From Corynebacterium matruchotii (GTDB taxonomy: Bacteria > Actinomycetota > Actinomycetes > Mycobacteriales > Mycobacteriaceae), in contig NZ_CP050134.2 in assembly GCF_011612265.2 (NCBI RefSeq), forward strand, positions 1,240,001-1,304,000: a DNA stretch of 64,000 bases. The letters run 5' to 3'. Shown here in pieces: positions 47,361 through 55,670 of this stretch. Numbering within the stretch: the stretch's first letter is position 1; the number at the start of each line of letters is the position of its first letter. The translations under genes were made by a program, and so were the position numbers. The notes beneath the pieces were generated by a model that saw only the letters and a list, made by a program, of their open reading frames with translations, did not search any database and was not told the DNA's origin.

Positions 47361-47455
47361 ACTGGATTCTCTGGAGGAAATTCTTTATATAAGACTACCT
47401 GTCAAGTGTCAGTTTTTATAGGCACTGACACTCAATGGTAACCCTGGGGTGTGTT
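47361..47455 (-). repeat. Long spacer element B1 (promoter and inverted repeat) before paralogue 3
   Basis: One of three near-identical spacers. It contains the inverted repeat AGTGTCAG (47405-47412) / CTGACACT (47425-47432) and, downstream on the minus strand, a TATATA -10-like box. The repeat overlaps where a -35 box would sit, so it reads as a promoter with an operator, or a combined terminator/promoter. Confidence 0.6.
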
Positions 47456-47771
47456 AATCATCGTAAAAGAGTTTCACTTTCATTCCTCGTAGTGATTCTA
47501 GGTCAACTACTGGGTCCATTGCTGCGAACTTGCGCACATTTGCTTGGTCAATAGCGGTGATGGGATCTTTCCAATTATCAGTATTGTCAAAATCCTCATC
47601 ATTGACCCACAAAGCCAAAAACGGTATCTTTAACTCCAGGTCAAGCCATGCACCAGACTCCACCAAATCATCCAAAAGCACTTGATCATCATTCTCATAC
47701 ATCCCATACCTGCCCAATATTGCAGGCGGCCGGGCTTCGTCAGCAACCCGCTGAAATATATCTTTAGCCAT
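47454..47771 (-). CDS. Tandem-array paralogue 4 (unknown family)
   Basis: About 105 residues. Variable patches are YGMYENDDQV and NWKDPITAIDQANV; one extra residue follows the FDN motif (FDNTDN). The tail is KLFYDD. It is flanked on both sides by the long B-type spacer, so it is probably transcribed alone. Similarity to copy 3 in the first patch suggests these two arose by a recent duplication. Confidence 0.8.
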   Translation of the reverse strand: MAKDIFQRVADEARPPAILGRYGMYENDDQVLLDDLVESGAWLDLELKIPFLALWVNDEDFDNTDNWKDPITAIDQANVRKFAAMDPVVDLESLRGMKVKLFYDD

Positions 47772-47780
47772 TACCATCAC

Positions 47781-47880
47781 CGACTGGGTTCTCTGGAGGA
47801 AATTCTTTAAGTATAAGACTACCTATCAAGTGTCAGATTTTATAGGCACTGACACTTAATAGTAACCCTGGGCTGTGTGT
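47781..47880 (-). repeat. Long spacer element B2 before paralogue 4
   Basis: Second copy of the long spacer, with the same AGTGTCAG/CTGACACT inverted repeat and a TATACT box on the minus strand. Part of it is translated as the extended C-terminus of paralogue 5, whose normal stop has been lost. Confidence 0.6.
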
Positions 47881-48204
47881 ATCATCGTACATATGGTTGT
47901 GGTACACCTTCATTCCCCGCAGCGATTCCAGGTCGATTGCCGGGGCCATTGCTGCGAATTTGCGCAGATTCTTTTGAGTAAGACCAATGATGGGATCCTC
48001 CCAATCAGGATTATCGAAGTCCTCACTATTCACCCATAACGCTAAAAATGGTTTTTTGAGTTCCAGGTCAAGCCACGCACCAGACTCCACTAAATCATCC
48101 AAAAGTACGTCGGTGAAATAGTCGGGTGGTCCGCACCCGGGCCGGCCCAATATTGCAGGTGGACGGGCTTCGTCAGCTACCTGCTGAAACAAACGTTTAG
48201 CCAT
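47833..48204 (-). CDS. Tandem-array paralogue 5 with extended C-terminus
   Basis: About 123 residues, longer than its siblings. The scaffold is intact with variable patches PGCGPPDYFTDV and WEDPIIGLTQKNL. The C-terminus runs through the position where other copies stop after YDD and continues for 16 residues (THSPGLLL...YKI) into the B2 spacer. The stop codon found in sibling copies reads as a sense codon here. The extra tail is therefore translated intergenic sequence, not a family feature. It follows copy 6 after a short spacer. Confidence 0.78.
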   Translation of the reverse strand: MAKRLFQQVADEARPPAILGRPGCGPPDYFTDVLLDDLVESGAWLDLELKKPFLALWVNSEDFDNPDWEDPIIGLTQKNLRKFAAMAPAIDLESLRGMKVYHNHMYDDTHSPGLLLSVSAYKI

Positions 48205-48234
48205 TACCATCACCTAGATCTTTTGATTGTGTTG

Positions 48235-48555
48235 TTAATCATCATAAAAAAGCTTCACCTGCATTCCTCGTAATGATTCCAAATCAACTACCGGGGCCAT
48301 TGCTGCGAACTTCCGCACATTCTTCTGAGTGCGACCAATAATAGGTTCTCTCCAACTATCAGGATTGTCAAAATCCTCATCATTCACCCATGTAGCCAAA
48401 AACGGCCTTTTAAGTTCCAGGTCAAGCCATGCACCAGACTCTACTAAGTCATCCAAAAGCACCTCAGCATAATAATCACGCATCCCTGGATACCGCCCCA
48501 ACACCGCAGGCGGACGGGCTTCATCAGCAACCCGCTGAGACAAACTTTTAGCCAT
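48235..48555 (-). CDS. Tandem-array paralogue 6 (unknown family)
   Basis: About 106 residues, first gene of the array. Variable patches are YPGMRDYYAEV and SWREPIIGRTQKNV; the tail is KLFYDD. One scaffold residue differs (LATWVN instead of LALWVN). It is preceded by the third long spacer (48571-48655) with promoter-like sequence and followed by copy 5 after about 20 bases, so 6-5 may form one transcription unit. Confidence 0.8.
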   Translation of the reverse strand: MAKSLSQRVADEARPPAVLGRYPGMRDYYAEVLLDDLVESGAWLDLELKRPFLATWVNDEDFDNPDSWREPIIGRTQKNVRKFAAMAPVVDLESLRGMQVKLFYDD

Positions 48556-48570
48556 TATCATCACTACCTT

Positions 48571-48655
48571 GAGGAAATTCTTTAGGTATAAGACTACCTG
48601 TCAAGTGTCAGTATTTGCAGGCACTTACGCTTAATAGTAACCCTGGGTTGTGTTG
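48571..48655 (-). repeat. Long spacer element B3 before paralogue 6
   Basis: Third, more diverged copy of the long spacer. One arm of the inverted repeat has decayed (CACTTACGCT instead of CACTGACACT), so the hairpin or operator is weakened here. The GTATAAG box region is retained. Confidence 0.55.
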
Positions 48656-48673
48656 TTCATTATCGTAAACAAG
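48653..48673 (-). pseudogene. Remnant 3' end of a seventh array copy
   Basis: On the minus strand this segment reads like the last codons of the array genes (Val-Tyr-Asp followed by a decayed Asp and stop), next to the junction where B3 begins, as in intact copies. No upstream coding remains, so the array once extended further to the right and lost a copy. Confidence 0.5.
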
Positions 48674-48835
48674 GCAGCTTATCCAGTTGCTGGGAAATTA
48701 TGGTTCAGCTTCTTAAGGCATTAACCCACATCACTACTCCCTGAAAGTGTAAGGAAAAACAAGATAGATGACGTGTTCCTTTCGATTCGTCATCTGTTGG
48801 CGTGGGTGGGTTTTCCAGTAGCTGAATAAGCTTCG

Positions 48836-49279
48836 TTATGCTGGGAAATCTTCTTGTCTTTGGGAAAATATTTCCTGTATTTCAATGTCAGTGGTGTTTC
48901 CCCACCAGCAAACTGTGCGAGGGGTGTTCTTGTACACATAAAATGCCATGCGTTCCTTAGGCCACCAGACGTTATCGATTTCCACAACAGGCGTGGAACC
49001 AATCTTTGCCAGTTCTTGGGCGAAAGATTCAGCGGACATATTAGTAAGGTCAATACCTTCGAATGTGTCGCCATGAAAAAGTGAGGCAACCTCAACACAT
49101 GCTACTTCTCCAGTGATTTCATTTTGATCCACCCCGATAAGGTAATTATTTCCGTCTAAGACCAGGTAGCCTCGGATGGATCCAAAACCAATGGTTGTGA
49201 CATTCTCTAATGATTCCTGGAACTTACGGAATGGATCATTAATGGAATACTGGGGGATTCCGGTCTTTTTAAAATCCAT
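48836..49279 (-). CDS. Orphan island protein, 147 residues
   Basis: Not recognised. The product is soluble, mixed alpha/beta in character, acidic and rich in aromatic residues: GFGSIRGYLVLDGNNYLIGVD near residue 32 looks like a beta-meander, followed by an alpha-helical part (LTNMSAESFAQELAKIG) and a Trp-rich stretch (VWWPKER, VCWWGN). No signal peptide or membrane helix. AAGGAA lies 11 bases before the ATG. It lies between the array and the 186-residue gene on the same strand. A small immunity- or antitoxin-like protein would fit the size and context, but nothing proves it. Confidence 0.7.
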   Translation of the reverse strand: MDFKKTGIPQYSINDPFRKFQESLENVTTIGFGSIRGYLVLDGNNYLIGVDQNEITGEVACVEVASLFHGDTFEGIDLTNMSAESFAQELAKIGSTPVVEIDNVWWPKERMAFYVYKNTPRTVCWWGNTTDIEIQEIFSQRQEDFPA

Positions 49280-49382
49280 TAATTTATTCTATTCCTTGGA
49301 AGATGTTCCACATTGTTTCATTATTCGTCTCGGTATGCCCGTCCATCATTTCTGGGAATCCACTAGCGCTTCTGCCTTAAGG

Positions 49383-49943
49383 CTAGTAAAGCTCATCACG
49401 GGAGTCGTTGACGCATAGGAATTCCATCCAATAGTCTTCTTTGTCGTCTGGTTGATCGTAAATCTCTACCCTATAAGTTAATAACGCGCCGGCGTTGATG
49501 AGTTCGTCAGTGATGTTAAACGTCTTGGGTTTCTCTTCTTCGGTCCCCATGAACGTTGCTGGAGAATAGTCGTAGGCTAGAAGAGGCTTCGCTTTGTCTG
49601 GGAATGTTGGGTCATCGCTCACCATTGCTCTGCTTCCAAGAGCGGTATTGAGGGAGTGAAAGAATGCGCCTGCGGGATCACTTTTAGGGTCAGAGCAGTC
49701 AAATTCCACCAACCCTACAATGGGCTTTCGCATCAGAAACCCGAGCGGTGTGTCTGTAAAATCCCAATGCCAGAGCAGTACGCCACCGTATTGGCGTGTC
49801 ATGTCGGAAAATTTTTGCAGCGTCTCGAACTTGAAGAAAATATACAAATGCAGGCTGGTATCTTGCGCTACCTGGTGGCGCAGGGCTGTGAGCATGTGTT
49901 TTTCGTCAGGCATTCTTCGCCAAAACATATATTTGGAATACAT
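49383..49943 (-). CDS. Orphan island protein, 186 residues
   Basis: Not recognised. The 186-residue product has no signal peptide or membrane helix; it has a helical, basic N-terminus (YMFWRRMPDEKHMLTALRHQ), a Trp-containing centre (LLWHWDF) and an acidic C-terminus ending SRDELY. Codon choice is AT-richer than in flanking core genes. It is the right-most gene of the island on the minus strand, before a non-coding stretch and tRNA-Leu. The start at 49943 has only a weak ribosome site; ATG 49928 is an alternative. Confidence 0.65.
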   Translation of the reverse strand: MYSKYMFWRRMPDEKHMLTALRHQVAQDTSLHLYIFFKFETLQKFSDMTRQYGGVLLWHWDFTDTPLGFLMRKPIVGLVEFDCSDPKSDPAGAFFHSLNTALGSRAMVSDDPTFPDKAKPLLAYDYSPATFMGTEEEKPKTFNITDELINAGALLTYRVEIYDQPDDKEDYWMEFLCVNDSRDELY

Positions 49944-50210
49944 TGAGCAAGACTTTCTTTTGCGATCTCGGGGTTTATTCGGTCACTGGAGCATGTGACT
50001 TGCCGTGTGTTGGCATGGCCCCTTCCTATGCTTGGGCCAGAGCACGTGATCCAGGATGGGGGGCTAATCACAATGTTATTATGTCCAGCCAGCCGGTGGT
50101 GCAGGTTTCCTGATGCCTCCTGGTAGTGCGTGAGAGGCTACTGAGCGTAATGTCGGCGTCGGTATAAAAGGTATGTACGCATGCTGGCGCACGGGTGGGC
50201 GTCGTAAAGC
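49944..50210. other. Non-coding gap between island and tRNA-Leu
   Basis: No gene is supported here. The only structure noticed is a TGGCCC/GGGCCA hairpin at 50016-50039. I found no copy of the tRNA 3' end that could mark an attachment site, and no integrase. Confidence 0.5.
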
Positions 50211-50236
50211 AAAACCCCAACCTGCAACAGTTGGGG
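50211..50236 (-). terminator. Terminator of tRNA-Leu
   Basis: CCCCAAC (50215-50221) pairs with GTTGGGG (50230-50236); on the minus strand a TTTT follows. It lies 10 bases beyond the tRNA 3' end. Confidence 0.8.
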
Positions 50237-50246
50237 TCATCATGTG

Positions 50247-50332
50247 TGCCCGAGGGGGGACTTGAACCCCCACGTCCATTAGTAGGACACTAGCACCTCA
50301 AGCTAGCGCGTCTGCCATTCCGCCACCCGGGC
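50247..50332 (-). tRNA. tRNA-Leu (anticodon GAG)
   Basis: An 86-base class II tRNA on the minus strand. The acceptor stem GCCCGGG/CTCGGGC has one G-U pair. The anticodon stem CTAGC/GCTAG encloses loop TTGAGGT with anticodon GAG (Leu, CUC/CUU). A long variable arm is present, and the T loop reads GTTCAAGTC. No CCA is encoded. A terminator follows. Confidence 0.95.
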
Positions 50333-50462
50333 TTAGGATGTGGTTTCAGCCATATCGGCTGGGCACTCGCTACACTTTAAGCGAAAAACCAACAATAAGG
50401 CAAATCAGCAGGTAAAACTCCCCAAAATTCCGTTGGTGGCAAAGCTGTTACTGTTAATAATG

Positions 50463-52079
50463 ATGACAGCACACCCATCAGAATCACAACCAAAACCACT
50501 CAGGCGGGGGATAGCCTGGCGATGGTTCGCCCCAGACCAACCACCCACCACCGACCGCAGCCTCCGCCCCGACACGTGGGATGGTGGCAGGCGGGTGGCG
50601 AGCAATATGCTGTTGGCATACCCCGGGGCGGTGACATGGCAGGTCACCATGCAGGGTGTGGGGTCGGGCATGAGCGCCGTCGCCACAATCGTTGTGGGCC
50701 GCGTTATCGACGTCACGTTCGGCACGGGCCATGTCGCGGAAATCCTCCTACCGCTGGGATTATTGTGCGCACTGATGATCCTCGGTATTGCAGGCGAAAC
50801 CACCTCAATGGGCATGAGTCAAGTGGGGATCGCCCGGGTGGTGCACAACACTCGGCTCTTCCTCACCGCCAGGCTGCTGCGCAGTCGGGATATTCGCCAC
50901 AGCCCGGGCACGATCTTAAGCACCGTCGATACGGACACGAAAACCTGCGCCGATGTGCGGGAAATCACTGGATTTCCCGTCATGATGATCGGCTATCTCA
51001 TCGGTGCGACCTTCGGTATCGCCCCCATATCCCTGACGATCGCCCTGCTGCTGCCCGTGGGTGCGCTGCTGACCGCCGGCGCCGCGGCACTCACCGCGAG
51101 GCCCATCACCAGGGTGTCCGCAGCCCGCCGCCAGGCAGAGGCCGGGCTTGCTAGTCTTGCTACTGACGTCGCCCAAGGCTCTCGCGTGGTTAAAGGTCTG
51201 GGGGCGGTAGAAATCACCCAGCACCGGTTCGACGCCACCAGCGACACGGTTCTCGATGCCATGGAGCGGGACATGCGGGTGTCCATCGGCATGGATTTCC
51301 TCCGCCAGCTCGTGCCCACCTTCCTGGTCATTCTCACCATCAGCTATGCCGCCTGGCTCGCCCACCTGGGGGAGATTACCCCGGGCGAATTGGTGTCCAT
51401 CTCCATGATCGCCGGCCCGGCGCTCCAGGCGTTGGGTATCTCCATGGGCATGTTATCGAGCACCTGGGCGCGCGCCATCGCCGCCGGCGACCGCATTAGT
51501 GATCTCATTGACGCCACGGCGGCGGACTCCGAGCAGTCGGGGGACGACACGGGGGAGCATCGCAAAGCGGAGGAACTCCTCGCCGCCTTTGAGCCTGGGC
51601 TGCACGTGTGGCAACCCACCGAGGATAATTACCGCGACTATCATGTGCTCGCCGGGCTCGACGAGGTGCTTGCCACCCCGCATCTCGTGAGTGTGTTCGA
51701 AGGGACCCTTGCCGAAAATATCAACCCCACCGGGGATATCCCTCATGAACAAGTGATAGCAGCCCTCGATGCTGCCGCCTGCACCGACATTATCGAACGT
51801 TTGGGCGGGTACGGTCCGGGTGGGGAGTTGCCCACCACGCCGCTCGGCGAGGCCGGCCTCAACCTGTCCGGTGGGCAGCGGCAACGTGTCGCCCTGGCCC
51901 GGGCTCTCGCCCGCAACCCCCGCGTGCTCCTGTTTGACGAACCCACCACCGGTCTGGACGCGGTCACCCTCGACGCCGTGGTGCAGGCCATAAAACAGTT
52001 GCGCGCCACCAGCATTACCCTTGTCATCTCCGGGCGGAAAACCTGGGCTCGCGCCGCCGGAGAGGAACGCGTCCGATGA
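50463..52079 (+). CDS. ABC exporter subunit A with truncated nucleotide-binding domain
   Basis: About 538 residues. An N-terminal exporter-type membrane domain with about six helices occupies residues 45-345. The nucleotide-binding part is only about 165 residues. Walker A and the Q-loop region are missing, while FEGTLAENI, the signature [15 protein letters not shown] and Walker [13 protein letters not shown] are intact. The H-loop histidine is replaced (LVISGRK). It overlaps the next gene by four bases, forming a heterodimeric exporter with it. Substrate unknown. The start is uncertain: ATG 50463 (MTAHPSES) has no clear ribosome site, and the frame is open to 50340. Confidence 0.8.
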   Translation: MTAHPSESQPKPLRRGIAWRWFAPDQPPTTDRSLRPDTWDGGRRVASNMLLAYPGAVTWQVTMQGVGSGMSAVATIVVGRVIDVTFGTGHVAEILLPLGLLCALMILGIAGETTSMGMSQVGIARVVHNTRLFLTARLLRSRDIRHSPGTILSTVDTDTKTCADVREITGFPVMMIGYLIGATFGIAPISLTIALLLPVGALLTAGAAALTARPITRVSAARRQAEAGLASLATDVAQGSRVVKGLGAVEITQHRFDATSDTVLDAMERDMRVSIGMDFLRQLVPTFLVILTISYAAWLAHLGEITPGELVSISMIAGPALQALGISMGMLSSTWARAIAAGDRISDLIDATAADSEQSGDDTGEHRKAEELLAAFEPGLHVWQPTEDNYRDYHVLAGLDEVLATPHLVSVFEGTLAENINPTGDIPHEQVIAALDAAACTDIIERLGGYGPGGELPTTPLGEAGLNLSGGQRQRVALARALARNPRVLLFDEPTTGLDAVTLDAVVQAIKQLRATSITLVISGRKTWARAAGEERVR

Positions 52080-53886
52080 CTCACCAACTCGCCCACCATG
52101 ACCCGCTGGCGCCAGCCCCCGTAGCCGAAACCCTCCGCTACCTTGGTGGCTTCCGTAACGCACTCAGCCGCCGCTGGTGGGTAGGCCTTATTGCGCTGCA
52201 CTGTGTCTTACTTGCCTGCACCATTCTGGAGGCCAACGTGCTGGGCTACAGCGTGGATGCCCTCCGCGGCGTCGCCGTCCCCATTGTCGGTACGGGGGAG
52301 CGTGCCCTCATGATCCTGGTCGGCGTGGCCTGTGCCGCCACCTTCGTTGGCCACTGCCTGCGTTCGCTTGCTAACTATCTTATTGGTATAAAACTGCGCC
52401 GCATGAGCGTCGACCTGAAACGCGACTGCCTCAACTCCACCCTGCAGGCACCCATTCCCGATGTCATGGCGCTCGGCACTGGCAACGTCATCACCCGCAT
52501 GACCCACGACATTGACCAGCCGGTCACCCAGTTCAGCCAGATTGGGTCCCGGGTCATGTTCATGCTCCTGATGTTCCCCTTCAGTATCGGCGCCATGACC
52601 CTCATCGACTACCGGTTCGGTGTGCTCGCCCTGGTCATCGCCGTTATTTTCGTCCCCATCAGTAAACGCTGGATCGGGGCGCTGCCCCCGGTGACCAACG
52701 CCATGTCCGCCATCGAGGCCGAACGCAACGCCACCCTGCTCGACACCCTCCGGGGCTCGCTACCTTCAAAGCATTCCGCTATGGCGCCTGGGCGCTTGAC
52801 CGCATGCAAACCAAAAGTTGGGCGGCCCTCCAGGCCACTGCCACCCGCGTCCCCTACATCAACCGGCTGCTCCACCTCGCCCAAACCATTTCCGGGGTGT
52901 GGGTGATTGCCGCCCTCGGCCTCGGCGCCTGGCTGACCGCCCACAACCATATCACCGCCGGCGCCGCCTCCGCCGCGGTATTCCTCGCCGTCCGGGCCGA
53001 AACCCAAATCTTCAACACAATGTTCTTTCTCAACGACATTCAGGAAGGCATGACCCGGCTCGGCCGCGCCGTCGCCCTGGCGAAACTCTACACCCCAACC
53101 AGCCAACACACTGCCCCCGACCTGGAAAAACCCGCCGACGTCACCATTCGTGGCCTGGAATTCTCCTACCCTGACACCACCGAACCCGTGCTCCCCGCCC
53201 TCGACCTCACGCTGGCGGCCGGCACCACCACTGCCCTCGTCGGCGCGTCCGGGGCGGGTAAATCCACGCTCGCCGCCCTCATGTCCGGCCTGCTGCGCCC
53301 CACCGCCGGCACCATCACCGTTGGTGACGTGGACATCGCCCAGGTTTCCGACGTGTGGACCGCCCGTAACGTCACCCTCATCAGCCAGGAGGTGCACATA
53401 TTCTCCGGCGCGCTGCGTGATGACCTCCGCATGGCGGCCCCCACCGCCACCGATGGGGAGCTTCTCGACGCCCTTGCGGCCGTGGGCCTGCCCGAGAACG
53501 GTACCGCCTTCCGCCGGGCCTTCCCCCTCGGCCTCGACACCCAGGTGGGGGCGGGCGCGGTACCACTCATGCCGGAAGTGCAGCAACAAATCGCCCTCGC
53601 CCGGGTGCTGCTCCGCAACCCCCACGTTCTCATCCTCGACGAGGCCACCTCCGAAGCCGGATCCGACCAAGCCCACACCCTGGAGGTGGCTGCGCAACTC
53701 GTCACCCGGGGGCGCACCGCCCTCGTGGTTGCCCACCGGCTGGACCAGGCGGTAGTGGCCGACCGTATCATCGTGATGGACGCCGGGCGCATCATTGAAG
53801 ACGGCAGGCACACTGACCTTGTCGCCGCCGGCGGGAGATATGCGCAACTCTTTGCCCGATGGAGCGGCCAAGATCACACCATGTAG
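52076..53886 (+). pseudogene. ABC exporter subunit B, frameshifted
   Basis: Membrane domain plus ATPase, split by a one-base frameshift near 52757: the first frame runs to residues LLDTLRG, and the other frame resumes with ATFKAFRYGAW. Restored length is about 600 residues. The ATPase has Walker A GASGAGKSTLAAL, Walker B VLILDEATSEAG and H-loop LVVAHRLDQA. The ABC signature is degenerate (LMPEVQQQIALAR in place of LSGGQ). Thus it retains the ATP-binding elements that subunit A has lost. The frameshift may be real or a sequencing error. Confidence 0.78.
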
Positions 53887-53889
53887 GGT

Positions 53890-54447
53890 ATGAATGAACC
53901 TATGAGTTCATACGCATCAGACCCCCGATTCCCCGGCCCAGACCCCTACGCGCCCCTGCGGGACTTGCCGGACTTCCCCCTCACCTCCACCGACTTTGCT
54001 AACGGCGACGCCATCCCCGACACGTATGTTGCCCCGGCAAACGTGTCCCCCCAACTGGCCTGGTCTGGCTTGCCGGAGGGTACCAAATCCATTGCTGTGA
54101 CCATGTTCGACCCCGACGCCCCCACCGCCAGCGGGTTCTGGCACTGGGCCGCATTCAACATTCCCGCAACTGTCACGGAACTTCCCACCGGCGCGGGCCT
54201 GGCCGACCAACCGCTGCTGGGGCTTGACGAAACCGTCACCCTGCGGGGCGACTCCGGTATCCGCGGCTACTACGGGCCCAACCCGCCCGCCGGCCACGGC
54301 CCCCACCGCTACCTGTTTGCCATCCACGCGGTCGACGTGGACCGGCTCGACATTCCCGCAGACGCCACCCCCACCGTGCTGGGTTTTAACCTGTACTACC
54401 ATTCCCTCGCCCGCGCCGTGTACTGGGGCTGGTACCGCAACGACTAA
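53890..54447 (+). CDS. YbhB/YbcL-type phosphatidylethanolamine-binding (PEBP) family protein
   Basis: A 185-residue cytoplasmic protein of the Raf-kinase-inhibitor-like family. Conserved segments are ANVSPQLAWSGLPEGTKS, VTMFDPDAPTASGFWHWAAFN (the DPDAP and GxxHW ligand-site motifs), and the later YYGPNPPAGHGPHRYLFAIHAVD. Bacterial PEBPs have no agreed function. It begins three bases after the exporter subunit stop, so it may be cotranscribed with the transporter, but orthologues occur in other contexts. Confidence 0.93.
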   Translation: MNEPMSSYASDPRFPGPDPYAPLRDLPDFPLTSTDFANGDAIPDTYVAPANVSPQLAWSGLPEGTKSIAVTMFDPDAPTASGFWHWAAFNIPATVTELPTGAGLADQPLLGLDETVTLRGDSGIRGYYGPNPPAGHGPHRYLFAIHAVDVDRLDIPADATPTVLGFNLYYHSLARAVYWGWYRND

Positions 54448-54462
54448 CTAAAAATGCCCAAA

Positions 54463-54488
54463 ACCCCAGGCCAGTCGTGGCCCGGGGT
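54463..54488. terminator. Convergent terminator between PEBP and pyrD genes
   Basis: ACCCCAGGCC (54463-54472) pairs with GGCCCGGGGT (54479-54488) with one mismatch. On the minus strand a TTTTG tract follows, suited to ending pyrD; it is also positioned to end the plus-strand unit. Confidence 0.7.
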
Positions 54489-54509
54489 CATAAATGGGGT
54501 GGGGGAGGG

Positions 54510-55634
54510 CTAGTCCAGGGTCCACGGCAGGTTCGACCCCACCGCCTCCGAAATATTATTCAGCCCGTAGGCCCGCAACTGGGCGGCAATGCCCAAGTGA
54601 ATATCCCGAATCCAATCCAGGCCACCATAAATCAGGCCAGTGTAGCCCTGCACCAAGGTGGCGCCGGCCGCAATGCGCTCCCACGCATCCTTCGGCGTCG
54701 AAATCCCGCCCACCCCAATGAGCACCAGGGAATCACCCACCCGACCCCGCAACCGTTTGAGCACCTCCAACGCCCGATCCGCCACCGGCGGGCCGGAAAT
54801 CCCGCCCGGCCCCATGGCCGCCACCTGCGACTCGGGGGTGACCAGGCCATCCCGGGAAATGGTGGTATTCGTCGCCACAATACCATCCAAACCCAACTCC
54901 AACGCCAGGTCCGCCACCGCATCCACATCCTCATCGGACAAATCCGGGGCGATCTTCACCAACACCGGCGTGTTCGTGGCCCCCTGCACCGCCTGAAGAA
55001 TGGGCCTCAGCGACTCCACCGCCTGCAAATCCCGCAACCCGGGCGTGTTCGGGGAAGAAACATTCACCACAAGGAACTGCGCTAAATCCCCCAACAGTGA
55101 TGCCGACCGGCGGTAATCATCCGCCGCCGCGGCCGCATCCACCACCTTGGTTTTCCCAATATTAATCCCCACCACGGCGCGGGTCTTCCGGTGCCGCAGA
55201 TGAAACGCCACATCCGCCGCCCCCTCATTATTGAACCCCATGCGGTTCAAAATCGCCTTATCCTTCGGCAGCCGAAACAGCCTGGGGGCGGGATTCCCCG
55301 GCTGGCCGGCCGCCGTCACCGTCCCCAACTCCGCATAACCAAACCCGATCGTGTGCCACACATCAGCCAACCGCCCGTTTTTATCGAAACCGGCAGCCAA
55401 CCCTAATGGTTGCGGAAACACCGTGCCAAACACTTCCTGCGACAAGATCGGATCATTCACCTGCACAATCTTCCCCACCAGCCGGTTAACCGGTCGGGGA
55501 GTGGCCTGCAACACCCGCAGGGCGGCGGAAATAATGCCATGGATCCGCTCCGGGGACAGCCGGAACATGCCTTTCAACGCCAGGGCATAGGCCTTGGTGC
55601 GCCACGGGTGCGGGGTAATCGAATAAGAAGTCAT
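54510..55634 (-). CDS. pyrD: Dihydroorotate dehydrogenase (quinone), class 2
   Basis: Membrane-associated flavoenzyme that oxidises dihydroorotate to orotate in pyrimidine synthesis, passing electrons to quinone. In 374 residues the N-terminal helical extension typical of class 2 is present. [12 protein letters not shown] near residue 78 binds [19 protein letters not shown] near residue 187 carries the catalytic serine, and [12 protein letters not shown] and [15 protein letters not shown] follow. It is transcribed after the lipoprotein gene with a 36-base gap. Confidence 0.96.
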   Translation of the reverse strand: MTSYSITPHPWRTKAYALALKGMFRLSPERIHGIISAALRVLQATPRPVNRLVGKIVQVNDPILSQEVFGTVFPQPLGLAAGFDKNGRLADVWHTIGFGYAELGTVTAAGQPGNPAPRLFRLPKDKAILNRMGFNNEGAADVAFHLRHRKTRAVVGINIGKTKVVDAAAAADDYRRSASLLGDLAQFLVVNVSSPNTPGLRDLQAVESLRPILQAVQGATNTPVLVKIAPDLSDEDVDAVADLALELGLDGIVATNTTISRDGLVTPESQVAAMGPGGISGPPVADRALEVLKRLRGRVGDSLVLIGVGGISTPKDAWERIAAGATLVQGYTGLIYGGLDWIRDIHLGIAAQLRAYGLNNISEAVGSNLPWTLD

Positions 55635-55670
55635 AGGGTGCTTTCCAGTTAAGTATCGCTGATAGGGGAG

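Noticed and set aside
46325..48660. Repeat array considered as CRISPR or satellite DNA
   Set aside because: Units are over 300 bases, contain open reading frames with ribosome sites, and have no short direct repeats with unique spacers.
48790..49098. Minus-strand open frame overlapping the 147-residue island gene
   Set aside because: Shares bases with a better supported frame, has no ribosome site, and its product looks like random translation.
46240..50332. Site-specific integrated element using the tRNA-Leu 3' end
   Set aside because: No duplicated tRNA 3' segment at the distal end and no integrase or recombinase gene were found.
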